A DNA stretch of 44,254 bases from Bacillota bacterium. Its GTDB lineage: Bacteria > Bacillota > Clostridia > Acetivibrionales > JAMNXU01. A program made the position numbers and the translations under genes. Shown here piece after piece: positions 9,543 through 18,248 of this stretch. The stretch covers positions 1 through 44,254 of the forward strand of contig JAMNXU010000012.1 of assembly GCA_023623175.1 (NCBI GenBank), written 5' to 3'. The notes below the pieces were generated by a model. The model was not told where the DNA came from. It was given only the letters and a program-made list of their open reading frames with translations, and made no database searches. Within the stretch, counting starts at the first letter, position 1. The number at the start of each line of letters is the position of its first letter.

Positions 9543-10463
9543 ATGGTAGCTGACAGGCAGGCAATTGCACAAAGGATTGCGGAGATAATCGGCAAAGAGA
9601 ACGTAAAAACAGACGAACCAATGAAAAACCATACATCGTTTAAAATCGGAGGTCCTGCTGACATATTTGCGACACCTCAGACCGATGAAGCGCTTTCGAA
9701 GCTGCTGGTGTTCTGCAAGAATGAAGGATTGCCCGTGACCGTCATGGGCAATGGCTCCAATTTGCTCGTGATGGACGGCGGAATTCGCGGGGTCGTTGTT
9801 AAAATACACGAAAACTTTTCGCAGTGCAGCGTTGAAGGAGAAAAAATCCGGGCAGGCGCAGGCATGCTGTTGTCCAGGCTATCGGCGACTGCAGCATGTC
9901 ATGGCCTTTCGGGACTTGAATTCGCGTCGGGCATACCGGGAACCCTCGGCGGCGCGCTTTTTATGAATGCGGGCGCTTACGGCGGACAGATGTCCGACGT
10001 GGTTACAAGGACCGAGTTCATGGATATGGACGGCAGGCTGCGCTCCGTTGTTGGAAATGAGCATGAATTCGGATACAGGAAAAGCGTTTTTCAGAAAGAG
10101 CAATGCGTCATACTCAGATGTGAGCTGGCTCTCAGGAGTGACGACCGGAGCCTGATAGAAAGTCGCATGCGGGAACTCAACCAGAGGAGAAAAGAATCCC
10201 AGCCGCTGACTCAGCCCAGCGCCGGGAGCGTGTTCAAGAGGCCGGAAGGATATTACACCGGCAAGCTTATTGAAAGCTGCAACCTGAAAGGCTTTACAAT
10301 AGGCGGAGCGCAGGTGTCGGGCAAGCATTGCGGTTTTATAATAAATACGGGAAATGCCACTGCAAGGGACGTGCTAAGCGTCATCTCTCACATACAGAAA
10401 CAGGTTTTTGAAAAATACGGGGTTCAACTGGAACCTGAAATCAGGATAGTAGGAGAAGATTAG
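9543..10463 (+). CDS. murB: UDP-N-acetylenolpyruvoylglucosamine reductase
   Basis: A 306-aa cytosolic FAD enzyme that reduces UDP-GlcNAc-enolpyruvate to UDP-MurNAc in peptidoglycan synthesis. The N-terminal NHTSFKIGGPAD and GNGSNLLV segments bind FAD. GALFMNAGAYGG follows, and the catalytic serine is S229 in AGSVFKRPEG. The C-terminal GKHCGFIINTGNATA segment is the type II family signature. It starts 36 bp after hprK and ends 3 bp before rapZ. Confidence 0.95.
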   Translation: MVADRQAIAQRIAEIIGKENVKTDEPMKNHTSFKIGGPADIFATPQTDEALSKLLVFCKNEGLPVTVMGNGSNLLVMDGGIRGVVVKIHENFSQCSVEGEKIRAGAGMLLSRLSATAACHGLSGLEFASGIPGTLGGALFMNAGAYGGQMSDVVTRTEFMDMDGRLRSVVGNEHEFGYRKSVFQKEQCVILRCELALRSDDRSLIESRMRELNQRRKESQPLTQPSAGSVFKRPEGYYTGKLIESCNLKGFTIGGAQVSGKHCGFIINTGNATARDVLSVISHIQKQVFEKYGVQLEPEIRIVGED

Positions 10464-10466
10464 AAC

Positions 10467-11333
10467 ATGAGATTTGTAATCATAACCGGAATGTCCGGGG
10501 CGGGCAGAAGCCAGGCGGCTAAAGCCCTGGAGGATATGGGATTTTTCTGCGTAGACAACCTGCCGCCTGCCCTGATACCTAAATTTGCTGAAATATGCTG
10601 CAAATCCGGCGGCAAAATGGACAGGGTCGCGCTTGTAATGGACGTTCGCGGCGGGGAATTGCTCAAGGATTTCTTTCCCGGCCTGGATATCCTGAAGGAG
10701 GCCGGCTTTTCCTACGAGATACTTTTTCTTGAGGCGTCGGACGAAGTTCTTGTAAAAAGGTTCAAGGAAACCAGGCGCATTCATCCGCTGGCACCGAACA
10801 GGCTCATCAACGGCATCAGGGAAGAAAGGGAAATACTGAGGGAAATAAAGAAAAACGCCACTTATATTATCGACACTTCCAGTCTTACGCCGCGAGAACT
10901 TAAAGAGGAACTGCAGCACCTGTTCGTGGAGGGGAAAAGCTTCGAAAGCATAATAATCACCGTGACCTCCTTCGGATTCAAGTACGGTATTCCCAATGAC
11001 GCAGACCTTGTGTTTGATGTCCGGTTCATTCCAAACCCATATTATATTGACTCAATGCGCAAGCTGACAGGCAAAAATGAATCCGTTCAGAAGTATGTTC
11101 TGGAAATACCCGAGACGGGAATTTTTCTTGAGAAACTTGTGGACATGTTGGAGTTCCTGATTCCCCATTACAAAAAAGAGGGTAAATCACAGCTTGTCAT
11201 AGGCATTGGGTGCACCGGGGGAAGACACAGGTCCGTTGCCATTGCGGAAGCGCTTTATCGCGCACTCCTGGAAAAGCAGCACAGGGTTGTTATTGACCAC
11301 AGGGACATCGAAAAAGATGGCAGGAGGTATTAG
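10467..11333 (+). CDS. rapZ: RapZ/YvcJ family nucleotide-binding protein
   Basis: A 288-aa P-loop protein. In E. coli RapZ is an RNA-binding adaptor controlling GlmZ and amino-sugar synthesis; B. subtilis YvcJ is an NTPase linked to competence. The N-terminal P-loop reads GMSGAGRS, with Arg in place of the usual Walker lysine, a variant I also recall from actinobacterial members. FFCVDNLPP follows directly. The C-terminal half carries SFGFKYGIP and the [13 protein letters not shown] motif. It is in the classic rapZ-yvcK-whiA cluster; its stop codon abuts the next ATG. Confidence 0.93.
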   Translation: MRFVIITGMSGAGRSQAAKALEDMGFFCVDNLPPALIPKFAEICCKSGGKMDRVALVMDVRGGELLKDFFPGLDILKEAGFSYEILFLEASDEVLVKRFKETRRIHPLAPNRLINGIREEREILREIKKNATYIIDTSSLTPRELKEELQHLFVEGKSFESIIITVTSFGFKYGIPNDADLVFDVRFIPNPYYIDSMRKLTGKNESVQKYVLEIPETGIFLEKLVDMLEFLIPHYKKEGKSQLVIGIGCTGGRHRSVAIAEALYRALLEKQHRVVIDHRDIEKDGRRY

Positions 11334-12659
11334 ATGAGCATTTTGGAATGGCTCAGGCCTGGCATAAGGATAAAAAGATGGATAATCCTGGGCATTGCGG
11401 GAATAGTCTTCATTAGTTTCGGCCTTGCGCTGCTGCTCGGGGAACCATATCGCCAGTATTCATATATTCTCCTTTCGGTGGTTTTAATAGTGTCGGGCGT
11501 CGCTTTTATTGTTTTCGCAGTAAAGCGCGCAACTAAAAACCTGGTGTATGCGATTTTTGACCGCGACTTCAAAATTTCCCTTGACAGTGAAAAACTCAGC
11601 AATTTGCTGTATGAGAAAAGAATATTGATAAAGGGTCCCAAAATAGTGGCCATAGGCGGGGGCACGGGATTGTCCACGATGCTGCGCGGTCTTAAAAATT
11701 ACAGCTCCAACATAACGGCGATAGTCACCGTGGCCGATGACGGAGGCGGATCCGGCATTTTAAGGAATGATTTGGGCATGCTGCCTCCCGGTGATATACG
11801 AAACTGCATCCTTGCTCTCGCGGATACGGAGCCCATCATGGAAAGACTGCTCCAGTACAGGTTCAAGGAAGGAATGTTGAAGGGCCAGTGCTTCGGCAAC
11901 CTTTTCCTGGCAGCAATGGACGGCATTTCGCCGAGCTTTGAGGACGCCGTCAGAAGCATGAGCAGCGTCCTCGCCGTGACAGGAAAGGTCCTGCCCGTCA
12001 CGCTCGAAGATATAAAGCTGTGCGCCGAGCTCGAAGACGGCTACATCATATGCGGGGAATCGAACATAGGCAGGCACCACGAAACACATCCCGGGAGAAT
12101 AAAACGCGTTTTCCTGGAGCCGGATTCTCCGAAGGCTCTTGCGGAAGCACTTGAAGCGATAGGGGAAGCCGACGTTGTCGTCCTGGGACCCGGAAGCCTG
12201 TATACGAGCATACTTCCCAATTTGCTTGTGGACGGAATATGCGATGCGATCAAAAACTCCGGGGCAATAAAAGTTTACGTCTGCAACGTGATGACACAGC
12301 CCGGAGAGACGGAAGGATATACTGTATATGATCACCTGCGCGCGCTGGAAGACCATTCATACCGCAGCATTGTCGACTACTGCATTGTAAATACGGCAGA
12401 AGTGCCGCCCGATATTGAGAAACGCTACCGCGACGACGGAGCGGAGATTGTAAAGGTTGATTACGACAACATCATGAAGACCGGCGTTGAAATAATCGGA
12501 GGAGATTTCCTGGGTATCTCAAACAACCTCGTGAGACATGACCCGGAAAAACTTGCCGTCGCGATTATCAGCCTGGTTGCAGAGAAAGTGCTGGCCAGGG
12601 ACAGGAAACGAATCATCGATTATTACTATGTAAAAGACAGGCTGAAGAAGATGGGATAG
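11334..12659 (+). CDS. yvcK: YvcK/GlmR gluconeogenesis factor (CofD-like)
   Basis: A 441-aa protein with two N-terminal membrane segments (about 18-37 and 43-62) and a cytosolic CofD-like Rossmann domain. The domain starts at IAIGGGTGLSTMLRGLK and includes the TVADDGGGSG and LGMLPPGDIRNC motifs. Family members bind UDP-sugars and direct carbon to cell-wall precursors on gluconeogenic carbon sources. The membrane-anchored version is longer than the B. subtilis protein (about 317 aa) but common in clostridia. ATG directly follows the rapZ TAG, which indicates coupled translation. Confidence 0.92.
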   Translation: MSILEWLRPGIRIKRWIILGIAGIVFISFGLALLLGEPYRQYSYILLSVVLIVSGVAFIVFAVKRATKNLVYAIFDRDFKISLDSEKLSNLLYEKRILIKGPKIVAIGGGTGLSTMLRGLKNYSSNITAIVTVADDGGGSGILRNDLGMLPPGDIRNCILALADTEPIMERLLQYRFKEGMLKGQCFGNLFLAAMDGISPSFEDAVRSMSSVLAVTGKVLPVTLEDIKLCAELEDGYIICGESNIGRHHETHPGRIKRVFLEPDSPKALAEALEAIGEADVVVLGPGSLYTSILPNLLVDGICDAIKNSGAIKVYVCNVMTQPGETEGYTVYDHLRALEDHSYRSIVDYCIVNTAEVPPDIEKRYRDDGAEIVKVDYDNIMKTGVEIIGGDFLGISNNLVRHDPEKLAVAIISLVAEKVLARDRKRIIDYYYVKDRLKKMG

Positions 12660-12671
12660 AAGGTGGGCAAT

Positions 12672-13676
12672 GTGTCTTTTTCCTCACTTGTAAAAAACGA
12701 ATTGTGCAGGCTGGAGATTAACGACAGGTGCTGCCTGCTCGCGGAAATATCCTCGGTGATAAGAATATCGGGAACGATAATATTCCGGGACCCTGATATG
12801 CCCGGCATCAGGATAGTAACGGAAAACGCCGCCTTTGCGCGAAGGGTTTTTTCAATATTAAGAAAGCTTTACGGGATAAATCCCGAAATTGCCGTAAGAA
12901 GATCGAGAAAGCTGAAAAAGCACCTGTCATACATTATTATGATCGCCGGCAAAACGGGAACGCTCAGGATGCTCGATGACATGGGTCTGTCATTCAGCCC
13001 CGGAGAGGCGGAAAAAGGAGAACTGGTACTGAAACCGTCAAAGAGTTACCTTAACAAGGTCTGCTGCAGAAGGTCCTTCCTGAGGGGCGCATTCCTCGCA
13101 GGCGGCTCCATCAGCGACCCAGAGAAGTCCTATCACCTTGAAATTGCGACGCGGAGTCTCATACTGGCCCAGGAGCTTAACCGGCTGATAAGAAGTTACA
13201 GGCTAAATTCAAAAATAATACGCCGCAAGGGAAGTTATGTCGTTTACCTGAAAGAGGGCGAGAATATAGTTGATTTCCTCAACATCATCGGAGCCCACTC
13301 CGCGCTGCTTGAACTTGAAAATGTCCGGATTTTAAAGGATATGAGGAACAGCGTCAACAGGATTGTCAACTGTGAAACGGCAAACCTTGACAAAACCGTG
13401 AAAGCATCAATGCGACAGATAGAAAACATAAAATACATCATGGAAAGCGGAGAAGCGGAAAATCTCCCTGAAAACCTCAGGGAAATAGCCCGCCTTCGCA
13501 TCGAATACCCCGATATAAACCTGAAAGAGCTCGGTCAGCTTCTTACCCCTCCTCTCAGCAAATCCGGAGTAAATCACAGGCTGCGAAAACTCGAGAAAAT
13601 TGCCAATGACCTCAGGCTGTCCAAAGGTGCCAAAAGTTTACAAAATTCGATGGAGGAAAATTCCAATCCCTGTTGA
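12672..13676 (+). CDS. whiA: WhiA, DNA-binding cell-division/sporulation regulator
   Basis: A WhiA family protein with an N-terminal LAGLIDADG-like domain ([21 protein letters not shown]) and a C-terminal helix-turn-helix ([21 protein letters not shown]). I choose GTG 12672 as start because it gives the family-typical N-terminus [11 protein letters not shown] and has AAGGTGG at suitable spacing; an upstream in-frame GTG at 12663 overlaps that ribosome site. About 334 aa. The homing-endonuclease fold lacks endonuclease activity in this family. The 3' end of the gene contains the sigma-H promoter of the spoIIA operon. Confidence 0.93.
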   Translation: MSFSSLVKNELCRLEINDRCCLLAEISSVIRISGTIIFRDPDMPGIRIVTENAAFARRVFSILRKLYGINPEIAVRRSRKLKKHLSYIIMIAGKTGTLRMLDDMGLSFSPGEAEKGELVLKPSKSYLNKVCCRRSFLRGAFLAGGSISDPEKSYHLEIATRSLILAQELNRLIRSYRLNSKIIRRKGSYVVYLKEGENIVDFLNIIGAHSALLELENVRILKDMRNSVNRIVNCETANLDKTVKASMRQIENIKYIMESGEAENLPENLREIARLRIEYPDINLKELGQLLTPPLSKSGVNHRLRKLEKIANDLRLSKGAKSLQNSMEENSNPC

Positions 13677-13678
13677 AT
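13652..13678 (+). promoter_or_regulatory. Sigma-H promoter of spoIIA, overlapping the end of whiA
   Basis: GGAGGAAAA (13652-13660), an 11-bp spacer and GTTGAAT (13672-13678) match the sigma-H consensus RnAGGAwWW-N11-12-RnnGAAT at every fixed position. spoIIA is sigma-H dependent in Bacillus, and spoIIAA starts about 50 bp downstream. Most of the element lies inside the coding region of whiA. Confidence 0.75.
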
Positions 13679-13727
13679 ATATAACATCATATCAATGCCA
13701 ATTTTACCAAAGAGGAGGATGCAGAAA

Positions 13728-14066
13728 TTGCAGCTGAAATTTTCAAACAGGGGATCCACCTTGATAGTAAGGGTTATTGGCGAGCTTGACCACCATTCTT
13801 CCGAGCAGCTGAAGATCAAAGTCGACAGCGAAATCATCAAATCCAGCACCAAAAACGTAATACTGGACCTTGGGAAGCTCACTTTCATGGACAGTTCAGG
13901 GATAGGGGCGATCATGGGCAGGTTCAGGAACGTGCAGAAGCTTAACGGAAAACTTGCCCTCGTGGGCATCGGCCCCCATATAAAAAAGATACTTGACATG
14001 TCGGGGATTTTGAAGGTTATAGATGCGTATGACAATGTGGAAACCGCATTGAACAAAATGATGTAA
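13728..14066 (+). CDS. spoIIAA: Anti-anti-sigma factor SpoIIAA
   Basis: A STAS-domain protein of about 112 aa that frees sigma-F from SpoIIAB in the forespore. The phosphorylation site is S57 ([13 protein letters not shown]), which corresponds to Ser58 of the B. subtilis protein. TTG 13728 is chosen as start because AGAGGAGG lies nine bases upstream and the product then begins at the usual place (LQLKFSNRG). The in-frame ATG at 13719 touches the ribosome site, and ATG 13695 would add 11 basic residues. First gene of a three-gene operon behind the sigma-H promoter. Confidence 0.93.
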   Translation: MQLKFSNRGSTLIVRVIGELDHHSSEQLKIKVDSEIIKSSTKNVILDLGKLTFMDSSGIGAIMGRFRNVQKLNGKLALVGIGPHIKKILDMSGILKVIDAYDNVETALNKMM

Positions 14067-14080
14067 AGGGAGAGAAGACA

Positions 14081-14539
14081 ATGGAATGCATTAATGAGGT
14101 AAAAGTCGAGTTTCCGAGTAAGTCGGCCAATGAAGCCTTTGCGAGGATAGTGGCCGCCGCCTTTGTATCCCAGCTCGATCCCACGCTGGAGGAACTCGCC
14201 GATGTCAAGACTGCCGTTTCGGAGGCCGTGACGAATGCCATTATTCACGGGTATGAAAACAGGCCCGGCATTGTGACTATGATATGCAGGCTCTACGCCG
14301 ATGCCGTTGAAATAAAGGTAATAGATAAGGGAAAGGGAATAGAGGACATTGAGCTGGCAAGACAACCCCTTTATACTTCAAGGCCCGAAATGGAGCGCTC
14401 GGGTATGGGGTTTACGGTGATGGAAAGCTTCATGGACCGTGTTGATGTGGTTTCCGAGCCTGGCAAGGGCACCGAGGTGACACTGTTTAAAAAATTCAAA
14501 TCCGTAAATCCGTCGGATACGCAAAAGACAGGGGATTGA
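14081..14539 (+). CDS. spoIIAB: Anti-sigma-F factor / serine kinase SpoIIAB
   Basis: A 152-aa GHKL-fold protein kinase that binds sigma-F and phosphorylates SpoIIAA. The N box is [11 protein letters not shown], the G1 box is DKGKGIEDI, and the ATP lid and G2 box follow with [15 protein letters not shown]. Family-typical length. It starts 14 bp after spoIIAA with a GGGAGAG ribosome site. Confidence 0.95.
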   Translation: MECINEVKVEFPSKSANEAFARIVAAAFVSQLDPTLEELADVKTAVSEAVTNAIIHGYENRPGIVTMICRLYADAVEIKVIDKGKGIEDIELARQPLYTSRPEMERSGMGFTVMESFMDRVDVVSEPGKGTEVTLFKKFKSVNPSDTQKTGD

Positions 14540-14554
14540 AAGGCCTGAACCGCA

Positions 14555-15298
14555 ATGAATGAGTATCATGGTGACGAAACACTGGAACTTATAAAAAAGG
14601 CAAAAAACGGTGACAAGAACGCCCAGGCCAAACTCGTGGAAAAGAATGTCGGCCTGGTCTGGAGCATTGTCAGGCGTTTTCAGAACAGGGGCTATGAAGC
14701 TGAAGACCTTTTTCAGATCGGGAGCATAGGACTGATCAAGGCCATCAACAAGTTTGACGAATCCTACAACGTCAGGTTCTCCACGTACGCTGTCCCGATG
14801 ATTATCGGCGAGATTAAAAGGTTTATCCGCGACGACGGAATAATCAAGGTCAGCCGCTCGCTGAAGGAAACCGCCAACAAGGCGAGGCTGACCAAGGAAA
14901 TGCTCAGCAAGGAACTGGGGAGAGAGCCATCTGTAAACGAAATTGCGGCCGAGCTGGATATCGATGTCGATGAGCTCGTGATGGCAATGGATGCTGGCAT
15001 GGCGCCCGAATCCCTGTACAGTACGGTCAATGAAGGCGACAGCACGCCCGTTCTGCTTATTGACAGGATTGACAGCGACAGCTCCGATAACGAGCACGAC
15101 ATAATTGACAGGATAGCGTTGCAGCAGATCCTCGATACGCTGCCGTCGCGGGAAAAGCAGATAATTATCCTGAGGTATTTCCAGGAAAAGACCCAGGTAC
15201 AGATAGCAAAAATGCTCGGCATATCACAGGTACAGGTTTCGAGAATTGAAAAGAAAATACTCGAGGAAATACGAAAAAAAATAAGCGCAAGCATGTAA
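14555..15298 (+). CDS. sigF: Forespore sigma factor SigF
   Basis: A 247-aa sigma-70 family factor with region 2 (EDLFQIGSIGLIKAINKFD; RFSTYAVPMIIGEIKRF), region 3, and a region 4 helix-turn-helix (TQVQIAKMLGISQVQVSRIEKKIL). The order spoIIAA-spoIIAB-sigF identifies it as sigma-F rather than sigma-G. It is activated in the forespore after septation. The ribosome site is weak (GAAAGG), 10 bases from the ATG. A terminator follows the gene. Confidence 0.95.
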   Translation: MNEYHGDETLELIKKAKNGDKNAQAKLVEKNVGLVWSIVRRFQNRGYEAEDLFQIGSIGLIKAINKFDESYNVRFSTYAVPMIIGEIKRFIRDDGIIKVSRSLKETANKARLTKEMLSKELGREPSVNEIAAELDIDVDELVMAMDAGMAPESLYSTVNEGDSTPVLLIDRIDSDSSDNEHDIIDRIALQQILDTLPSREKQIIILRYFQEKTQVQIAKMLGISQVQVSRIEKKILEEIRKKISASM

Positions 15299-15320
15299 TT
15301 TCCAAGATTATAGGTCAGGG

Positions 15321-15352
15321 AGCAATATTTTACGGAATATTGCTTTTTATTT
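15321..15352 (+). terminator. Terminator of the spoIIA operon
   Basis: A 9-bp stem AGCAATATT/AATATTGCT with a 6-base loop is followed by TTTTTATTTTTT, beginning 22 bp after the sigF stop. Confidence 0.85.
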
Positions 15353-15442
15353 TTTTGGATAATAAAAACACGGCCGCAATGTTTGCGCTGGAACGGTCGC
15401 CTCTGAAGCGAACTGCAAAATTATGTGTTAGAGGTGATTTTG

Positions 15443-15586
15443 GTGACGTGGATTTTAAGAAAATACTGGTTGCTTTTTTTGGTACTGGGCATTATTATTT
15501 TGATCCTGGCGGCGTGGATTGTTTTTTTCAGTGGTAATTCAGACAAAATACCGATGAGAGGAGTTTATGTACTTAACCTGATGTGA
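15443..15586 (+). CDS. Small single-pass membrane protein, 47 aa
   Basis: A GTG-started frame with AGAGGTGA five bases upstream. The product begins MTWILRKYWLL, has one strongly hydrophobic segment (about 9-31) and ends in a short polar tail (SGNSDKIPMRGVYVLNLM). The basic N-terminus predicts the tail outside the cell. It follows the spoIIA terminator on the same strand with no partner gene. Composition and the ribosome site argue for a real gene; no known family can be named. The coding-looking frame here is this one, not the overlapping frame in 15340-15537. Confidence 0.6.
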   Translation: MTWILRKYWLLFLVLGIIILILAAWIVFFSGNSDKIPMRGVYVLNLM

Positions 15587-15736
15587 AAATTTTCATTTTA
15601 ATCTTGCCTTTGTAAAAAAATCATTTTATTATTTATGTATATGGGCCATGGACTGAATGCGATAATTTGGTAAACAGGCCCTATTATTTTGAAAATTTTT
15701 TGTATTGAAAATTTTATACCAAAGGTTTGAACGCCG

Positions 15737-16885
15737 ATGAACAGGGTATATATATCCCGTTGCCCGGATTACGATGAAAAAAATATACGAAAATCCCTCG
15801 AGGAAGTTTTTAAAGGCCTTGGGGGAGTTGAAAGCTTTATTAAGCCGAATGACAGGGTTGTGCTGAAACCGAACCTTGTGTCGGCAAAGCCGCCGGAAAA
15901 AGCCGCCACGACCCATCCTGCGCTCGTGAAGGCGCTTGGCGGGATTATTAGGGAAGCGGGAGGAATACCGGTAATTGCCGAAAGTCCCGGCGGGCTATAC
16001 AGCGAGCTGTACCTGAGGCACGTATACAATGTTTGCGGAATGACCGAGGCTGCGAGACAGGCCGGCATTGAGCTGAATTTTGACACCTCGGAAGTGGACG
16101 TGGATTATCCCGACGGCATGTTCCTGAAAAAAGTGCGTGCAATAAAACCGCTTGTGGAAGCCGATGTGGTGATAAACCTGCCGAAGTTGAAAACTCACGG
16201 CCAGATGGTTTATACCGGCGCCGTCAAAAACATGTTCGGAGCAATACCCGGCGTAAGGAAAGCCGAGTATCATTTCAGGATGTCAGGGTACAGCGAGTTT
16301 GCCAATACGCTGATAGACATCCACTGCTGTTTGAAACCAACGCTCAATATAATGGATGCGGTAGTCGGAATGGAAGGCCGGGGACCTACATCGGGAAATC
16401 CGAGGTCTATAGGCCTGATACTCGGAAGCCGCGACGCTTTTGCGCTTGACCTCGCAGCACTTTACATAATGGGAATTGATCCGCGGAAAGTACCGGTTTT
16501 TGACAACGCGATCAAACGGGGAATGTGTCCCGAAAAACTGGATAAGGCGGACATCCTGGGCGAAGATATTGACGCTTTCAGGCAGAACGGTTTTGACGTT
16601 CCTCAGCTCGAAGTTTTAAGAGACATACAGTTTTTTGACAACCGGGCATTCAGGTTTGTTGCCAACAGGCTGAAACCAAAGGTGGTTTTTGACCATGAGC
16701 GCTGCATCGGCTGCGCAGAATGCCAGCGAAACTGTCCCGCCAATGTTATCGAAATGAAAAACAAGAGGCCCAGGGCCGACATGTCGCAATGCATACGCTG
16801 TTTCTGCTGCCAGGAACTCTGTCCCGTGGGAGCCGTCACAGTGAGGAGACATGGACTCGTGAGATTGCTAATAAAAAAAGGATAA
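15737..16885 (+). CDS. DUF362 protein with C-terminal 2x[4Fe-4S] ferredoxin domain
   Basis: A 382-aa protein. Residues 1-300 are a DUF362 domain (VVLKPNLVSAK, INLPKLKTHGQMVYTGAVKNMFGAIPG, VVGMEGRGPTSGNPR). Residues about 318-370 hold two ferredoxin motifs, CIGCAECQRNC and CIRCFCCQELC, each followed by a downstream CP. A soluble iron-sulfur protein of unknown reaction, common in anaerobes. It stands alone, so its partners cannot be inferred. The ribosome site (AAAGG) is rather weak and distant. Confidence 0.85.
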   Translation: MNRVYISRCPDYDEKNIRKSLEEVFKGLGGVESFIKPNDRVVLKPNLVSAKPPEKAATTHPALVKALGGIIREAGGIPVIAESPGGLYSELYLRHVYNVCGMTEAARQAGIELNFDTSEVDVDYPDGMFLKKVRAIKPLVEADVVINLPKLKTHGQMVYTGAVKNMFGAIPGVRKAEYHFRMSGYSEFANTLIDIHCCLKPTLNIMDAVVGMEGRGPTSGNPRSIGLILGSRDAFALDLAALYIMGIDPRKVPVFDNAIKRGMCPEKLDKADILGEDIDAFRQNGFDVPQLEVLRDIQFFDNRAFRFVANRLKPKVVFDHERCIGCAECQRNCPANVIEMKNKRPRADMSQCIRCFCCQELCPVGAVTVRRHGLVRLLIKKG

Positions 16886-17036
16886 TAAAAAATAAAAAAA
16901 GATTTAATTTTTTTGTTGAGTTTTTACGATAAAATTACTGTATATTTTAGCATTTTTTACGGCGCAGATATCAGGTTGCCCAATATTGGCCGCCGCCTGA
17001 AAAACAAGCAAAATGTAACAAGTTGGGGGGAAACAA

Positions 17037-17504
17037 GTGAAGGTAGAATACATAAATCCATTCATCGAAGCAAGCAGGATGGTCCTTAAACAAGTGGCAA
17101 ACATAGAAGTAACCCTGGGAAAGGTCTATCTGAAAAAAGCTCCCTATTCAAGCGAGGACATAATCATTATAGTGGGACTGACGGGTAAAATAAGAGGACA
17201 GGCTATTTTTAACATGACAAAGAAGGCAGCGATGTTTGTAGCATCAAAAATGATGGGCGGCATGGAGATTCCTGAGCTTGATGAAATGGCAAAAAGTGCG
17301 GTTGCCGAACTTACAAACATGATACTGGGGAATACCGCAACCTTGCTTTACAACAGGGGAATCGGCATAGAAATAACTCCTCCGTCCTTCCTTACAGGAC
17401 AGAACATGCAGATATCGCCGACCAAGATGAAAACAATCTGCATTCCTCTGATACTTGACAATGAAGTTAACATGGATATTGACCTTTCCGTCGAAAATGT
17501 CTGA
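17037..17504 (+). CDS. CheX-like phosphatase domain protein
   Basis: A 155-aa protein of the CheC/CheX/FliY phosphatase fold. The catalytic pattern [DS]-x3-E-x2-N is present as S87, E91 and N94 (KSAVAELTNMILGN). CheX dephosphorylates CheY-P in chemotaxis. No chemotaxis gene is nearby, so the target may be another receiver domain. Start GTG 17037 follows TGGGGGG. A terminator follows the gene, so it is probably monocistronic. Confidence 0.82.
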   Translation: MKVEYINPFIEASRMVLKQVANIEVTLGKVYLKKAPYSSEDIIIIVGLTGKIRGQAIFNMTKKAAMFVASKMMGGMEIPELDEMAKSAVAELTNMILGNTATLLYNRGIGIEITPPSFLTGQNMQISPTKMKTICIPLILDNEVNMDIDLSVENV

Positions 17505-17537
17505 CAGCGAGTTTAAAATATTATTTTTAAATTTCAT

Positions 17538-17560
17538 AGGTGGCATGTGCCATCTTTTTT
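17538..17560 (+). terminator. Terminator after the CheX-like gene
   Basis: The stem AGGTGGCA/TGCCATCT (one G-T pair) with a minimal TG loop is followed by TTTTTT. Confidence 0.75.
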
Positions 17561-17767
17561 GTTTTGCCGCTGTGTAAATTTTCGCTGTATATTTACTGCC
17601 AAAAGAACAAGCAGTATTATAAAACTGTAAAACATTGCTTTGCTTTTACATGGCTTTGTATTTACTTTAACGCAGAACGGCTGAACAGCAGAGTGCATGA
17701 AAACCGGTGCTGCGCTGCTGAAAACACGAAACTGGCGACTGGCATTTCTAAGGGGAGGAATAGGTCC

Positions 17768-18232
17768 ATGCCTTTCAACATAGTTCTTGTTGAGCCGGAA
17801 ATACCGCAAAATACAGGCAACATTGCAAGAACCTGCGCCGCCACCGGCGCGGTCCTGCACCTTGTCGGCCCGCTGGGTTTCAAAATCGAGGACCGGTACC
17901 TGAAAAGGGCAGGGCTTGATTACTGGGACAAGGTTAATGTACAATATTATGAAAGCTATGACAAATTTGTTTCAATTCACAATACCGGCACGTTCTATTA
18001 TGCCACGACCAGGGCGACCAAATGGTATTGCGACGTGAACTATCCCGACGGGTGTTACATACTGTTTGGCAGGGAGACGGCAGGTTTGCCTGAAGAACTG
18101 CTGAAGGCGCATCCGGAAAGATGCATACGTATTCCGATGAGGGAGGGCCTGAGATCCCTGAACCTGTCAAATTCAGCGGCGATAATACTTTATGAAGCCT
18201 TGAGACAGAATGGGTTTGCCGGATTGAAATGA
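17768..18232 (+). CDS. trmL: tRNA (cytidine/uridine-34-2'-O)-methyltransferase TrmL
   Basis: A 154-aa SPOUT methyltransferase that 2'-O-methylates the wobble base of certain leucine tRNAs with SAM. The N-terminus MPFNIVLVEPEIPQNTGNIAR is family-typical. The trefoil-knot motifs LFGRETAGLP and IPM-LRSLNLSNSAAI are present. ATG 17768 is the right start (GGGGAGG upstream); longer in-frame versions would add residues absent from the family. First of three closely spaced genes (trmL, peptidase, pfk; gaps 16 and 13 bp). Confidence 0.94.
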   Translation: MPFNIVLVEPEIPQNTGNIARTCAATGAVLHLVGPLGFKIEDRYLKRAGLDYWDKVNVQYYESYDKFVSIHNTGTFYYATTRATKWYCDVNYPDGCYILFGRETAGLPEELLKAHPERCIRIPMREGLRSLNLSNSAAIILYEALRQNGFAGLK

Positions 18233-18248
18233 AAGCGGGAGTGATTGT

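Noticed and set aside
15340..15537. 65-codon frame downstream of sigF
   Set aside because: It starts inside the spoIIA terminator; the overlapping 47-codon frame at 15443 has the ribosome site and a proper membrane segment.
17540..17767. N-terminal extension of TrmL by 76 residues
   Set aside because: Family proteins start at MPFNIVLVEPE; the ATG at 17768 has a strong ribosome site and the upstream part crosses a terminator.
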